Assembly (NCBI GenBank): GCA_904502285.1
Contig: CAJGEC010000003.1
Location: 1 to 64,000, forward strand
DNA length: 64,000 bases
Reading direction: 5' to 3'
DNA from: an uncultured Alistipes sp.
GTDB taxonomy: Bacteria; Bacteroidota; Bacteroidia; Bacteroidales; Rikenellaceae
Below are positions 24,804-33,779 of the stretch, piece by piece. A model generated the notes under the pieces. That model was not told the DNA's origin, ran no database searches, and saw only the letters and a program-made list of their open reading frames with translations. Each line of letters starts with the position of its first letter. The first letter of the stretch is position 1. A program made the translations under genes and the position numbers.

Positions 24804-24818
24804 CAAAAGAACACAAGC

Positions 24819-24845
24819 AAAGAGATGTCGAAAGACATCTCTTTT
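24819..24845 (+). terminator. Terminator of tRNA-Glu
   Basis: AAAGAGATGTC, loop GAAA, GACATCTCTTT, then TT. A perfect 11-base stem. Confidence 0.9.
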
Positions 24846-24849
24846 TGTT

Positions 24850-24970
24850 TATGCCCCTACCTCAAATTTATTTGTAGGCATAGAGGGGGGGCAGAAACAA
24901 AAAGGGAAAAGACAACGCAATAATCGGTAATGCCACAACACAAAATAAGTCCCCTCACCGAGGGGACTTG
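24850..24970. repeat. Hairpins and G7 tract between tRNA-Glu and the pilus locus
   Basis: Contains a hairpin with GTAGGCATA pairing back to TATGCC(C)CTAC (24849-24882), the word GGCATAGAGGGGGGG (24877-24891, seven G), and a perfect hairpin AAGTCCCCTC/GAGGGGACTT (24947-24956 with 24960-24969). A very similar GGCATAGGGGGGGGG occurs at the other end of the pilus locus (44990-45004). No gene here. Confidence 0.5.
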
Positions 24971-24995
24971 CCGATATTAAGATAGTTACATAAAC

Positions 24996-25064
24996 CTACT
25001 GCTTGCGTACACAACGTACACGGTTGGACTTTGTACGAAGTAGAATTCCTCCCCGTATAATAAC
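24996..25064 (-). pseudogene. Remnant of a C-terminus ending NRVRCVRKQ
   Basis: On the minus strand an open frame reads ...GGILLRTKSNRVRCVRKQ and stops at TAG (24998-24996), without any start codon. The tip gene just upstream contains the related HHRTKKNRVRCVRAD near its end, so this looks like the leftover 3' end of a related gene, or the original end of the tip gene displaced by recombination. The stretch is too short for certainty. Confidence 0.4.
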
Positions 25065-25100
25065 CACAAGCCCGGCATACGTTATGATGCCGAGCTTGTG
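25065..25100 (-). terminator. Hairpin after the last pilus gene
   Basis: CACAAGC/GCTTGTG and CGGCAT/ATGCCG stack with one position that is G-U only on the minus strand, which supports the minus-strand RNA as the functional form. It lies 23 bases past the stop of the tip gene. The U-run is weak, so termination may be partial. Confidence 0.55.
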
Positions 25101-25122
25101 TGTTAATGCTACATAGAGCTAA

Positions 25123-28100
25123 CTATTGTGTTACTACATATTCCTTTTTCACTTCGTAGAATTGCCAAGTGTTATCACTATTGGTAGTACTCATAGTTAT
25201 CTGAGAAGCGCTTGTCTGTCGAAGGTAATATGTTCTTGTGATGATGAAACCAGTTCTACAAGATATTGTAAAGTTGCTATTGTTATTACTAATAGTATAA
25301 CTTGTACCATTATTATTGAACGACACATCACTATCATCTCCATAGAAGTACTGATTCTTGGCAACACTCTTAATCTTATTATCTTCGATAACGACATAGT
25401 TGTCAAAACCTAAAGCAAAATTGCTTGCTGCCACATTTGTGCCCGAGGTTGTCAGATATGTATCGTAGTTTGTATTTTTCATCACATACATAGTGTTACC
25501 ACTCTTATCGAGCGTAGTTGCGGGTGTAGTGCTAACTGTATAGACAAGAACCATCTGCTGGTTGTTGGTAGTTAAATCTGCTCGGACGCAACGTACGCGG
25601 TTTTTCTTGGTACGATGATGATAACCCTCCTGGGTCATATCATACAAGTGACCCAAATGGACATGATATCTATTACCTGTTGTGCGACCATCTAATTTTT
25701 CACCAAACTCCTCTCCTAGATATTGTGTACCATTCACCACACCACCAAAGCCAGTTTGACCAAATGTTTCATCAGGGGTGCCATTCTTCCAACGATACAT
25801 CAGATAGAAATATCCAAAATTTATCTCGCCACTACCGGTGAAGTCTAATATCTTTCCTGTACTTGGGTCAATCACGTTAGTCTCTTCATTCAGACCACTT
25901 AATGCATATTCATATACATTATTACCCTTAGCAACGACCTTTGTGGCACGCGCATATTCCGGATTATCATCATAAACGATGAACGGGAATGTATTGCTTC
26001 CATCCTCATAATAGTACACGTTTCTAATATATGCTGGCTGTGAGGTCCAATAATAGTTATCCTGGAATTCCTCGAAAGAGCTATAAGCAGGAACAATAAA
26101 ATCCTCTAACTCGTCCGCAGATGGGAGATACCACAGAATCTTTGTAATAGAACCATCAGAGTTTCTCTTATTTCGATTGTAGCAATACTCCACAGCGCCA
26201 CTTGGCTGCTGATCCATTGTGAGATTACTTACTCCATTTTTACTCTTTTTGACGATATCTTCTGTAAAATGTTGTCCTGCGTAACTATGCACCATAGTAG
26301 CACCAGCTTCTGCAGCAAAATCACCATCGTGCTTTGCGATATAGAAATCGTAAGTAGGAAGGATATTATTATTTAGATAATTATTCCATGATGAATTGCC
26401 TCTGCTATTAGTAAACGATCTATGCTCATTTGAGAGCTGTACATTAGGTAAGCCCCAAGGCATACCCTCATCTTGAGTTTGACCATAAGAGTCCTCGGCA
26501 TCGTAGTTATAGAGATACTCCTCATACTGCTCGATGTAGTATGTACGCTCTTTATCAGTAGATGTTACTAGGTGAAGACCATTCTGCACAATCTTATAGT
26601 CCTTTGCAATGCCATCGTAGGTGACACGAACAATAGCAGCACGCGATGTAGTAGTAGTATTCTCATCGACATATATCCAGAGAGTCTGGTTGTTTGCAGA
26701 CAAGTTATTGACATCAATAGATATTCCATCCTTGAGCGTATTAGTCACAAGGTCGGCGGTGAAATACTTACGCTTACCCGCTGAAACACCATTGGCAATG
26801 TGGTCATCTGTATCACCGCTTGCCTCCAAGCGAATCCACTCTGGAATATTAGTGGCAGTGCCGTCCTGGTTAAGAATCTGAACGGTGGCAGATGTGCCAG
26901 TAGGGATAGTCTCTCCCACAAGGCGCAAACGCAAAGGACGTACCTCGTAGTGGGCATCCAAAAGGCTCTCACGGCGCAAGTTGATAACCAATGGGGTGCT
27001 CTTCTCACGGTCTACATTAACACGCCAGTCGATAGAGATAGCTTGGTCGTTCTCAACCTGATCTGATGATGTAGATATACCACGGATAGTTACGCTATTA
27101 TCGTAGTGTGTATTACGGATAATATTGAAATCATCTACATTATTGCCACCCAAATAGATGTTGTAGTCTACATCATAAAGGTGGCCTTGGTGGTCGGTGT
27201 ACTTACCTGTGATGGTTACATAGGTAGCCTTCTGATTATCACCAGGCAACAGATTCTTATAGCGCTGATGATACCTCTCATCCTCGTCGCGATAACCATT
27301 CTGGTCGGCATCAACGTCTGTGCCGTATGTGCCCTTCTTAAGTGCATCGGGTAAAACCTCATTAATGTCTGTTTCTGAGGGCGTGAGTTTGCGCTCAGGA
27401 AGGTAGAAATCGAAGGTTGCTGTGGTAGCACCCTGCGCATAACTGCCTACAGTCACCTCGCCCGATGATGCGATGACAGCAGTGTCGTTGTTGGTAGATG
27501 AGTCTGAGTCGACGGTTGCAGGGATATTATTTACCTCGTAGCTAAGCAAATCGAAACGAGGTGCCTTGTTTCCCACGATCTCCTGGTCGGGCTTCACGCT
27601 AATGGTGAAGCTAAACTTGGCATACATTGACTTAAGAGGAATCTCAAGGTTGTCGGTAGGCTGACTATCAACCAAAGGTAGACCATCTACGTTCGCATCA
27701 GTTTGTGATGGCTTAAGGATAAGAGTCTTGCCGTTGCTTTCGATGCCTTCGATAGTAAGTGTATTACCCAATGATCCCACCATAGGGAAGCCGTTTTCAG
27801 GGACATCCTTAACGGTCGTAGAGGCAGCTGCGGCACAATTAGTGAAAGATTCTAACGACTTGCCAACGCCGTCCGCAGATGTGATAGGGAAGCCCTCTGC
27901 ATCCTGCATATTAGCAAAGATATACATAGCGAACTGCTTATCCACATAATCATTGAACACCTCGTTTTTACGATCGACGACAAAGACAATGCTACCACCA
28001 AGCTTGAAGTCGTAGTACAAACAGTTGCCGATAACACCGTCCTCGATTGGGAACAATGCCAAACCCATAGATGTTACCTTAGGCTCGTCGCCCTCCTTCT

Positions 28101-28275
28101 TAGAGCGTGTTGCTACATCGCAGTCGGTATACTGTGTGATTCGACCAACAATCTGCAAGTCGCCACCATTGGCTGGGGTGTCTGTGGAATCAATATAAAC
28201 ATCGACATCGTTGGTCACACAAGCGCTAACCACGACAGATGCAACAAAGGCCAATATAAAATGTAAATATCTCAT
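25123..28275 (-). CDS. Large pilus tip-type lipoprotein (DUF4906-like)
   Basis: Last and largest-type gene of the type V pilus operon. The 1050-residue product begins with a lipoprotein signal (MRYLHFILAFVASVVVSAC, Cys19) and has an Arg site VATRS at residue 57. The first 560 residues resemble the DUF4906-like proteins found as tip/adhesin components in Bacteroidales pilus loci, with a BACON-like beta sandwich at about 520-600. A C-terminal region follows with ILWYLPSADELEDF and KKNRVRCVRAD, as in FISUMP/DUF1566-type domains, then an unusual extra tail of about 130 residues. By analogy with Mfa/Fim systems it would cap the fibre and bind host or bacterial ligands. The assignment is by architecture and position, not by search. 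Confidence 0.7.
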   Translation of the reverse strand: MRYLHFILAFVASVVVSACVTNDVDVYIDSTDTPANGGDLQIVGRITQYTDCDVATRSKKEGDEPKVTSMGLALFPIEDGVIGNCLYYDFKLGGSIVFVVDRKNEVFNDYVDKQFAMYIFANMQDAEGFPITSADGVGKSLESFTNCAAAASTTVKDVPENGFPMVGSLGNTLTIEGIESNGKTLILKPSQTDANVDGLPLVDSQPTDNLEIPLKSMYAKFSFTISVKPDQEIVGNKAPRFDLLSYEVNNIPATVDSDSSTNNDTAVIASSGEVTVGSYAQGATTATFDFYLPERKLTPSETDINEVLPDALKKGTYGTDVDADQNGYRDEDERYHQRYKNLLPGDNQKATYVTITGKYTDHQGHLYDVDYNIYLGGNNVDDFNIIRNTHYDNSVTIRGISTSSDQVENDQAISIDWRVNVDREKSTPLVINLRRESLLDAHYEVRPLRLRLVGETIPTGTSATVQILNQDGTATNIPEWIRLEASGDTDDHIANGVSAGKRKYFTADLVTNTLKDGISIDVNNLSANNQTLWIYVDENTTTTSRAAIVRVTYDGIAKDYKIVQNGLHLVTSTDKERTYYIEQYEEYLYNYDAEDSYGQTQDEGMPWGLPNVQLSNEHRSFTNSRGNSSWNNYLNNNILPTYDFYIAKHDGDFAAEAGATMVHSYAGQHFTEDIVKKSKNGVSNLTMDQQPSGAVEYCYNRNKRNSDGSITKILWYLPSADELEDFIVPAYSSFEEFQDNYYWTSQPAYIRNVYYYEDGSNTFPFIVYDDNPEYARATKVVAKGNNVYEYALSGLNEETNVIDPSTGKILDFTGSGEINFGYFYLMYRWKNGTPDETFGQTGFGGVVNGTQYLGEEFGEKLDGRTTGNRYHVHLGHLYDMTQEGYHHRTKKNRVRCVRADLTTNNQQMVLVYTVSTTPATTLDKSGNTMYVMKNTNYDTYLTTSGTNVAASNFALGFDNYVVIEDNKIKSVAKNQYFYGDDSDVSFNNNGTSYTISNNNSNFTISCRTGFIITRTYYLRQTSASQITMSTTNSDNTWQFYEVKKEYVVTQ

Positions 28276-28286
28276 AACCTATATTT

Positions 28287-29384
28287 TTACTCAAATTCGT
28301 AATCAACCTTAATGTCATCCCACTCGTCTGAGGTGATAATGCTAATAGATACACCAGCAGATGTAAAGGTCATCTGCAAGTAGTAGCGGCTACCCTCCTT
28401 CAACGGCTGGTTGAAAGGAGTATCGATAGTCTGAGTGAAGACGTCATTACCATTTTCATCGGTCAAGTACACTCCATTAGGACGACGCTTCTTAAACTTA
28501 ACAGTTGTTGTAACCTCAAGGTCTGTTTTCTCCTGAGGAATGAAGATCATCGAACTATTATTTTGTGCGATGATAGGGCGAAGCGTTGAATCCTCGTTAT
28601 AGTTGATATAGATACCAGAGCCACTATCCGATGATATAATCTGATAGTTAGGATTAGCGCCCGCATCAGCTGGTGTACACTCCGATGGAATACGTCTATC
28701 CAAATATATCTTAGCCTCCTGATACTGCACATTCTTGAACTGTAGAGCAAGATCTACAACCTCAATAGTTATTCTTTCATTGATAACCGTATTATCGGCG
28801 TTTGGGTCATCATAGCTATGCTCATAGAAGTTCATAGCAACAACATCCACAGCCGAAAGACGGTGGTAGAAGTCGAAATAGACGTATGGGCTACTGCTAA
28901 GGCTGGTATCCTCAAACATCGCAGTCATAACATCACGATGCTCGGCGGTATCGTTAAAGTCGGGAGCATAGGTTATATATGGCGTACCCTCTACATTTGC
29001 GCCGCTCGAATTTAAAAAACTTGATGGATAGTAGGCAAAGAAGGTGTACTTTCCGCCCTGCCACTCCTTTATAGGAGAGTATGTATAGTTACCACTACTA
29101 TGTGTTACCAACTGTGGCACATTATCAAAAACATTTGGCTTTGCCGTAACACGATAGGTGCTCCACTTATTGTTGAAGTCGTAAGTGAAACCATATACTC
29201 TAAAGTTTCGTTTAAGCACAGTGCCGTCCACCAACGCAGCACGGGTGCTAACACCAGCATCGAGGTAGATATATGGCTTGGTTGGCACAACAATCTGCTC
29301 GTCACCATTAGGGTCTATGGTGCTATCATTGCAACCGCACAATAACGCTGCAAACAGGATAAATATGTAGCTAAATCGTCTCAT
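28287..29384 (-). CDS. Fimbrillin-family lipoprotein (Mfa-like), subtip
   Basis: The 365-residue product has lipobox LLCGC (Cys18), Arg site GVSTRAA (Arg48), then an Mfa-like two-domain beta-sandwich fold with the typical KEWQGGKYTFFAYYP and FDFYHRLSAVDVVAMN elements. It ends in SDEWDDIKVDYEFE, resembling the final strand of shaft fimbrillins used for donor-strand exchange. It sits 12 bases upstream of the tip gene and 12 bases downstream of another fimbrillin, so the three are tightly coupled. The position suggests an adaptor between shaft and tip. Confidence 0.75.
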   Translation of the reverse strand: MRRFSYIFILFAALLCGCNDSTIDPNGDEQIVVPTKPYIYLDAGVSTRAALVDGTVLKRNFRVYGFTYDFNNKWSTYRVTAKPNVFDNVPQLVTHSSGNYTYSPIKEWQGGKYTFFAYYPSSFLNSSGANVEGTPYITYAPDFNDTAEHRDVMTAMFEDTSLSSSPYVYFDFYHRLSAVDVVAMNFYEHSYDDPNADNTVINERITIEVVDLALQFKNVQYQEAKIYLDRRIPSECTPADAGANPNYQIISSDSGSGIYINYNEDSTLRPIIAQNNSSMIFIPQEKTDLEVTTTVKFKKRRPNGVYLTDENGNDVFTQTIDTPFNQPLKEGSRYYLQMTFTSAGVSISIITSDEWDDIKVDYEFE

Positions 29385-29395
29385 TGTTCTAACTA

Positions 29396-30394
29396 TTACT
29401 TAATGATAACCGTTCCTCCTACCTGAGGCGTACCCCAAGGATCAACCTTTGTCTGAATATAATATACTGTAATATCTGTAACTGATGAAAGCACAACATT
29501 GAAGGTATAGCGCTGACCAGGATTCAAAGTCATACTTGGAAGAACAGTTTCCAACTCCGCCTCTTCCCAGTCTGCTGCATTCTGGCGCTTAAGCTCATAG
29601 ACAATCTTGAGTGACACGCTATTATCTGCGTCGAGATCCTGTGGCAAGAGCATCAAATCACCAAAAGGATTTGCGGCTTCGCTACCTCCTGAATTCAATG
29701 TGCCATCATCTTTAACAATTACAGCACCTATATTGTCAGTATCAGAAAAGTTTTCATAAACCTTCTCAACCGTCAGTCTATCATTATTATAGCTCCAAGT
29801 GTTCGTAGTAGTTGAGTAGGTGCCACCCTTGCGGATATTACCAAGCGTAACCGACTTGATGCGCATCTGGTCATTTTGATGCTTACCACCGTCACGCCAA
29901 ATTTTCAAGCCAACACTGGTCAGCATATGCTGGAACTGGAGATTGACAGTGGTTTCATAGCCCTCAACGCTCGTATTAGTTTCATTCTCAGCAATAAGAA
30001 AGTCGATCTGAGAGGGAGTCTCGCTAACCTTCAACTCTACAGCATTGTCTTCAGTGTTATAACTAAAATACGATGCGTTACTATCATAGGGATAGGTCGC
30101 TGTAAAATTAAACGTAGAGTTATCAATCCAATATTGCATTGGTGAATAATACCATCCGTCAGTCTCGTCATACTCAACGTGCTGATTGTCCATAAGCATA
30201 AGATTCTGAACAGTGGTATTATTTATAACCGCCCAGACGCCGAAGCCGTCGTCCTGGAGGTCGGTGAGGCCGGCACGGGTGGTGACGTTATCGAAGGCGA
30301 TAGCGCGGGGGGTGTCGGGGACAACGGGCGTGGGCTCGTTATGGCAACCAACCAGTGCCACCGCGGCAAACAATGTTAAAATTAACTTTCTCAT
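29396..30394 (-). CDS. Fimbrillin-family lipoprotein (Mfa-like)
   Basis: The 332-residue product starts MRKLILTLFAAVALVGC (lipid Cys17) and has its Arg site NVTTRAG slightly earlier than its paralogues (Arg40). Family hallmarks are YSPMQYWIDNSTFNFTATYP, LQFQHMLTSVGLKIW (the F(K)H(L/M)L(S/T) motif conserved across all paralogues) and a C-terminal WGTPQVGGTVIIK strand. It is the third gene from the end of the pilus operon. Role inferred: structural or minor shaft subunit. Confidence 0.8.
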   Translation of the reverse strand: MRKLILTLFAAVALVGCHNEPTPVVPDTPRAIAFDNVTTRAGLTDLQDDGFGVWAVINNTTVQNLMLMDNQHVEYDETDGWYYSPMQYWIDNSTFNFTATYPYDSNASYFSYNTEDNAVELKVSETPSQIDFLIAENETNTSVEGYETTVNLQFQHMLTSVGLKIWRDGGKHQNDQMRIKSVTLGNIRKGGTYSTTTNTWSYNNDRLTVEKVYENFSDTDNIGAVIVKDDGTLNSGGSEAANPFGDLMLLPQDLDADNSVSLKIVYELKRQNAADWEEAELETVLPSMTLNPGQRYTFNVVLSSVTDITVYYIQTKVDPWGTPQVGGTVIIK

Positions 30395-30424
30395 ATCGTT
30401 CGTTTTTTATCTTCTATTAGGGGG

Positions 30425-30472
30425 CATAGGGGCGATCAAACCCCTATGGCCAAGAATCTCTCAAAGGAGATT
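30425..30472 (-). promoter_or_regulatory. Hairpin pair between pilus genes (a)
   Basis: CATAGGGG (30425-30432) pairs with CCCCTATG (30441-30448) over an 8-base loop. A second hairpin, AATCTC/GAGATT, lies next to it, directly 3' of the gene at 30477-31427. No U-run follows, so an mRNA-stabilising or partial-attenuation role is inferred. Confidence 0.6.
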
Positions 30473-30476
30473 ATAA

Positions 30477-31427
30477 TTAAATTGCTGTATCAGGAGTGAT
30501 CTCATTCCAAGTTGGATGAGTCTCAACCTTAAACTTGATCTCGTTATTCAAGCCAGTAGATACAACGAGGTTGTAAGCACAACCAGGAGCGAAATCGACT
30601 GTAGCGCTTCCTGTTGTAGAGGTAATCTTCTTTCCACCATAATAAAGATTTACTGTATACGATACTACAGCATCATCCATAGGAATGATAAGGCTCTCAG
30701 CGGTACTTGACTTGCTCGTATTATTTGTAACACCCTCAATATCAGCGAACTCCATATCATCAACCACTTTTGAAGTCCACGCATCAGCTGTCATATTTAC
30801 AGTATATGAGTTGTCCGCATTCTTAGTGTCAGCAACTGTATAAGTACCTGTGGTGATAGCATCTTTAATCTTAACATCAGTTAGTGTATAAGTGTAAGTA
30901 CCTACATTAGCGGCATTAGAAGTTGTGTTCTCAAGAGTAAACTTAATCTTTGAAAGGAGGTGCTTGAACTCAAATGCAACCTTTGGATTGCCAGATGCCA
31001 AACCTGTGTACTCATTTGAACGAGCATAGAGAAGGTCTGTATTGTCATCAGCAGTGTATTCGATAGAAGATGGAAGACCATTTGTAGCAGTTACAGTACC
31101 ACCTACTACTGCAGCAAAGTTGTATTTTGCACCCTCAATCCAATACTGAGTCTTTGTTGTGCAATTCCACTCGCTATCAGGACCCACAGTACCAGTAACT
31201 GTATCATCAGCAAAGATCGCTGTAGGACCCTCTAAACCCTCGATAGTACCCCAAAGTTTGAACGCTGTCAATGGATTATTTGGGCCATAATCATTTGCGC
31301 GGGTGGCGTTGTCTACGAAGGCATTGCCGAACTGGATGGCCTCGCCCTTGTCGAATGAGAGGGTCTCCTCCTTAGCGCAAGAGGCAAGCGTAGCCACGGC
31401 AAGCATAGAAATAAGTAGTTTTTTCAT
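30477..31427 (-). CDS. Fimbrillin-family lipoprotein (Mfa-like)
   Basis: The 316-residue product has lipobox LASC (Cys17) and Arg site DNATRAND with Arg at residue 43. The Mfa-like core includes TKTQYWIEGAKYNFAAVV, AFEFKHLLSKIKFTLEN and the closing FKVETHPTWNEITPD strand. It is the shortest of the fimbrillins and has no extra domain, which fits a polymerising shaft subunit. Hairpins follow at 30425-30472. Confidence 0.82.
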   Translation of the reverse strand: MKKLLISMLAVATLASCAKEETLSFDKGEAIQFGNAFVDNATRANDYGPNNPLTAFKLWGTIEGLEGPTAIFADDTVTGTVGPDSEWNCTTKTQYWIEGAKYNFAAVVGGTVTATNGLPSSIEYTADDNTDLLYARSNEYTGLASGNPKVAFEFKHLLSKIKFTLENTTSNAANVGTYTYTLTDVKIKDAITTGTYTVADTKNADNSYTVNMTADAWTSKVVDDMEFADIEGVTNNTSKSSTAESLIIPMDDAVVSYTVNLYYGGKKITSTTGSATVDFAPGCAYNLVVSTGLNNEIKFKVETHPTWNEITPDTAI

Positions 31428-31471
31428 AGTATTAAAAGTGTTAATCGTTAATATTTTCGTTCCTCGTTTGT

Positions 31472-31526
31472 CGGAGCTTGTCTTTTGCTCCGTGTGGGGC
31501 TATGAGGGGAGATTCAACCCCTCATA
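31472..31526 (-). promoter_or_regulatory. Two hairpins between pilus genes (b)
   Basis: TATGAGGGG (31501-31509) pairs with CCCCTCATA (31518-31526), and CGGAGC/GCTCCG (31472-31477 with 31487-31492) forms a second hairpin. Both lie 3' of the gene at 31539-32546 on the minus strand. Confidence 0.62.
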
Positions 31527-31538
31527 ACCAATAGTCGT

Positions 31539-32546
31539 TTAGTTGTTTGTAGGCTCGTTTACTGTTGCATCAACATCAGTCCAAGCACCACTGTCAGCCC
31601 AACCATTTACACCTTCAACCTTGAACTCGATAGGGAAGATCTCGCCCTCGTCAGAGGTGTTCGATGGGGTAAGAGTAGCCTTGATGTCGTAGCTGTAGCC
31701 TGGCTTCATATTATAGCTAAGAGTAGCTGTACGGTTGTATGTATCAACCAATACACCTGCCTGATACAATGCTACAGTGAAAGTTACGTTGTATGCTGCG
31801 TTTGCAGGGATAAGGTAGAAATGCTCTGTAGAAGAGGTCTTACCCTCAGCAAGGCGCGCATCAGCCTCTGTGCTATCCTCAGCCTTAAGCACGTCGTTGA
31901 AGTCGATATTAAGGACCTTTTTGCCTGCCTCTACTGTCCAAGTCTTTGCTGGCACAGCCATCTCACCCTCTTTATAAGCATCTGTGATGTGTACGTCAGT
32001 CACAAGGAGCTTGATGTTGCCATTAGAGGTGAAGCCATTGGTGAAGGTGAATCTAACACGTGACAAGACGTGGTCGAAAGTGAAACCTACCTTGCCTGGA
32101 GAAGCTGTCAAAGTAGCATCTGTAGTCTTATTAGCAGTTGCAAACAAGAGATCCTGGTTTGCGCCATTGTTGTCGAATGTAAGCACACCATTCTCGGCAG
32201 CTGTATCCACAGTAGTATCATAAGCCCACTGAGCACCAGTAAAAGGAGCAAAAGCTACGAAGTTGTAGGTAGCGCCAGCAATCCAGTACTGAAGTGGATT
32301 GTATGTGCCATCAGCTGCAACCTGCTGATTAGTGAAGATCATACCCTGCTGACCCTCACCATTAATTACTGAGCCGTAAACGCCAAAGTCGAAGTTACCA
32401 GCGGTAAGGTCGTTAGCACGTGTTGAGTTCTCAACGAATACGTTATCGAAGCCGATAACTGCACCCTCTGGGCGAGAAACTACCTCGTCAGTTGAGCAAG
32501 CAACGAGGCCTGCAAGTGCCAAAATTGCAAAAAGTGTCTTTTTCAT
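31539..32546 (-). CDS. Fimbrillin-family lipoprotein (Mfa-like)
   Basis: The 335-residue product has MKKTLFAILALAGLVAC (Cys17) and Arg43 in VENSTRANDL. Core motifs: YNPLQYWIAGATYNFVAFAP, GFTFDHVLSRVRFTFTNGF and a final FKVEGVNGWADSG strand. The leader is very like that of the adjacent gene at 32580-33626 (MKKTLLAIL...MVAC), indicating tandem duplication. No accessory domain. A shaft or minor subunit is inferred. Confidence 0.82.
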   Translation of the reverse strand: MKKTLFAILALAGLVACSTDEVVSRPEGAVIGFDNVFVENSTRANDLTAGNFDFGVYGSVINGEGQQGMIFTNQQVAADGTYNPLQYWIAGATYNFVAFAPFTGAQWAYDTTVDTAAENGVLTFDNNGANQDLLFATANKTTDATLTASPGKVGFTFDHVLSRVRFTFTNGFTSNGNIKLLVTDVHITDAYKEGEMAVPAKTWTVEAGKKVLNIDFNDVLKAEDSTEADARLAEGKTSSTEHFYLIPANAAYNVTFTVALYQAGVLVDTYNRTATLSYNMKPGYSYDIKATLTPSNTSDEGEIFPIEFKVEGVNGWADSGAWTDVDATVNEPTNN

Positions 32547-32579
32547 AGGGGTTTGTTTTGTTTATTGTTCGTTTATGGA

Positions 32580-33626
32580 TTAGTTGTTCTGATTACCCTG
32601 CTGGATTGTATCAACTGTAGCCTCGTTCTCTGTTGCTGCATCAGTCCAATCAGTCATAGTTGCAGTGAACTCGATAGGCTCCTGTGCGTGATTAGGGTCG
32701 ATGTTTGTTGCAGTGATCACAGCCTTGATGTCGTATGACATACCTGGCTCAAGGGCGATTGTTGCCTTTGCAGTGTGCTCGTACTCATCAATCTCCTGAC
32801 CGCTAACCAAAAGCTCAACAACGAATGAGATATTCCACTCTTTTGTACCAGGGATAAGGAGACGCTCGTTGAGAGACTCATAAACAGATGCATAACCAAA
32901 TGCTACCTCAACGCTCTCCTTAACATCTGTAGTGGCCTCATCATCAGATGCGTTACCGAAAGCTACACCAGCAGTAATCTCACCAGCCTGCTCACCCCAA
33001 GTAGCTGCATTTGCACCAAGAGTTGCAACACCAGTTGCATAAGCATTGGTAATCTTAATATCGCGTACACGGATAGTAGCAGCGCTTGCATTGTAACCAT
33101 TCTCGAAAGAGAACTTTACTCGTGAAAGGATGTGCTTGAAGGTAAATGCTACAGCAGCATTATTATTTGCTACTCCCTGACGAGCTACAATACCTGAATA
33201 GAGAAGATCCTGAGTTCCATCTACATTGGTAAATGAGATCTCAGCACCTGTTGAAGCAGGTGTAGTCGCATCCTTAATTGTCCAATTGCCACTGTATGGT
33301 GCTACGGCATAGAAAGCATAATTTGCACCTGTAATCCAATACTGTGTTTCCTCATACTCCCAACCTGAAGTTAGCTCTTGGTTGTCATAATTTTTTGAAA
33401 CCTCTACGCCATTGAACAAAGTTGCACCCTCAACGAAACCATAAACAGCGAAGTCTTCGAAGAGGTTTGTTGTAGAGTAGCCAGGAGTTACTGCGCTACG
33501 GGTTGAGTTGTTTACGAAGGCGTTGTCGAAGCCGATAGCCTCAGGAGCTGCCTCACGTACGATCTCGTCGTTCGAGCATGCTACCATTGCAACTGTTGCA
33601 AGGATAGCCAAAAGTGTCTTTTTCAT
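32580..33626 (-). CDS. Fimbrillin-family lipoprotein (Mfa-like)
   Basis: The 348-residue product has lipid Cys17 and Arg43 in VNNSTRSAVTP. The core carries YEETQYWITGANYAFYAVAP and AFTFKHILSRVKFSFENGY, with the final ITATNIDPNHAQEPIEFTAT and TDWTDA strands. It is only 33 bases from the next fimbrillin and, unlike most of the longer gaps, that gap has no hairpin, so these two probably stay equimolar. A duplicate of the neighbouring gene by its leader and length. Confidence 0.82.
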   Translation of the reverse strand: MKKTLLAILATVAMVACSNDEIVREAAPEAIGFDNAFVNNSTRSAVTPGYSTTNLFEDFAVYGFVEGATLFNGVEVSKNYDNQELTSGWEYEETQYWITGANYAFYAVAPYSGNWTIKDATTPASTGAEISFTNVDGTQDLLYSGIVARQGVANNNAAVAFTFKHILSRVKFSFENGYNASAATIRVRDIKITNAYATGVATLGANAATWGEQAGEITAGVAFGNASDDEATTDVKESVEVAFGYASVYESLNERLLIPGTKEWNISFVVELLVSGQEIDEYEHTAKATIALEPGMSYDIKAVITATNIDPNHAQEPIEFTATMTDWTDAATENEATVDTIQQGNQNN

Positions 33627-33727
33627 AGTGTTTAAAATTTTATTGTTATTGTTATTATCTTATTTTCGTTTTATCCTCTTTTTGCTTCATTACCCCTTTT
33701 TTTAGTCGCTGTCGAGGACTTTTTGGG

Positions 33728-33757
33728 GAGTATAGGAGAACCCAATCTCCTATACTC
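33728..33757 (-). promoter_or_regulatory. Hairpin between pilus genes (c)
   Basis: GAGTATAGGAGA (33728-33739) pairs perfectly with TCTCCTATACTC (33746-33757) over a 6-base loop. It lies 3' of the gene at 33780-37034. The stem sequence is unrelated to the other hairpins of the operon. Confidence 0.65.
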
Positions 33758-33779
33758 AAATGAAATACGAATTCGTTAA

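Noticed and set aside
24732..25064. tRNA-Glu as the integration site of the pilus locus
   Set aside because: I found no duplicate of the tRNA 3' end on the far side near 45 kb and no integrase.
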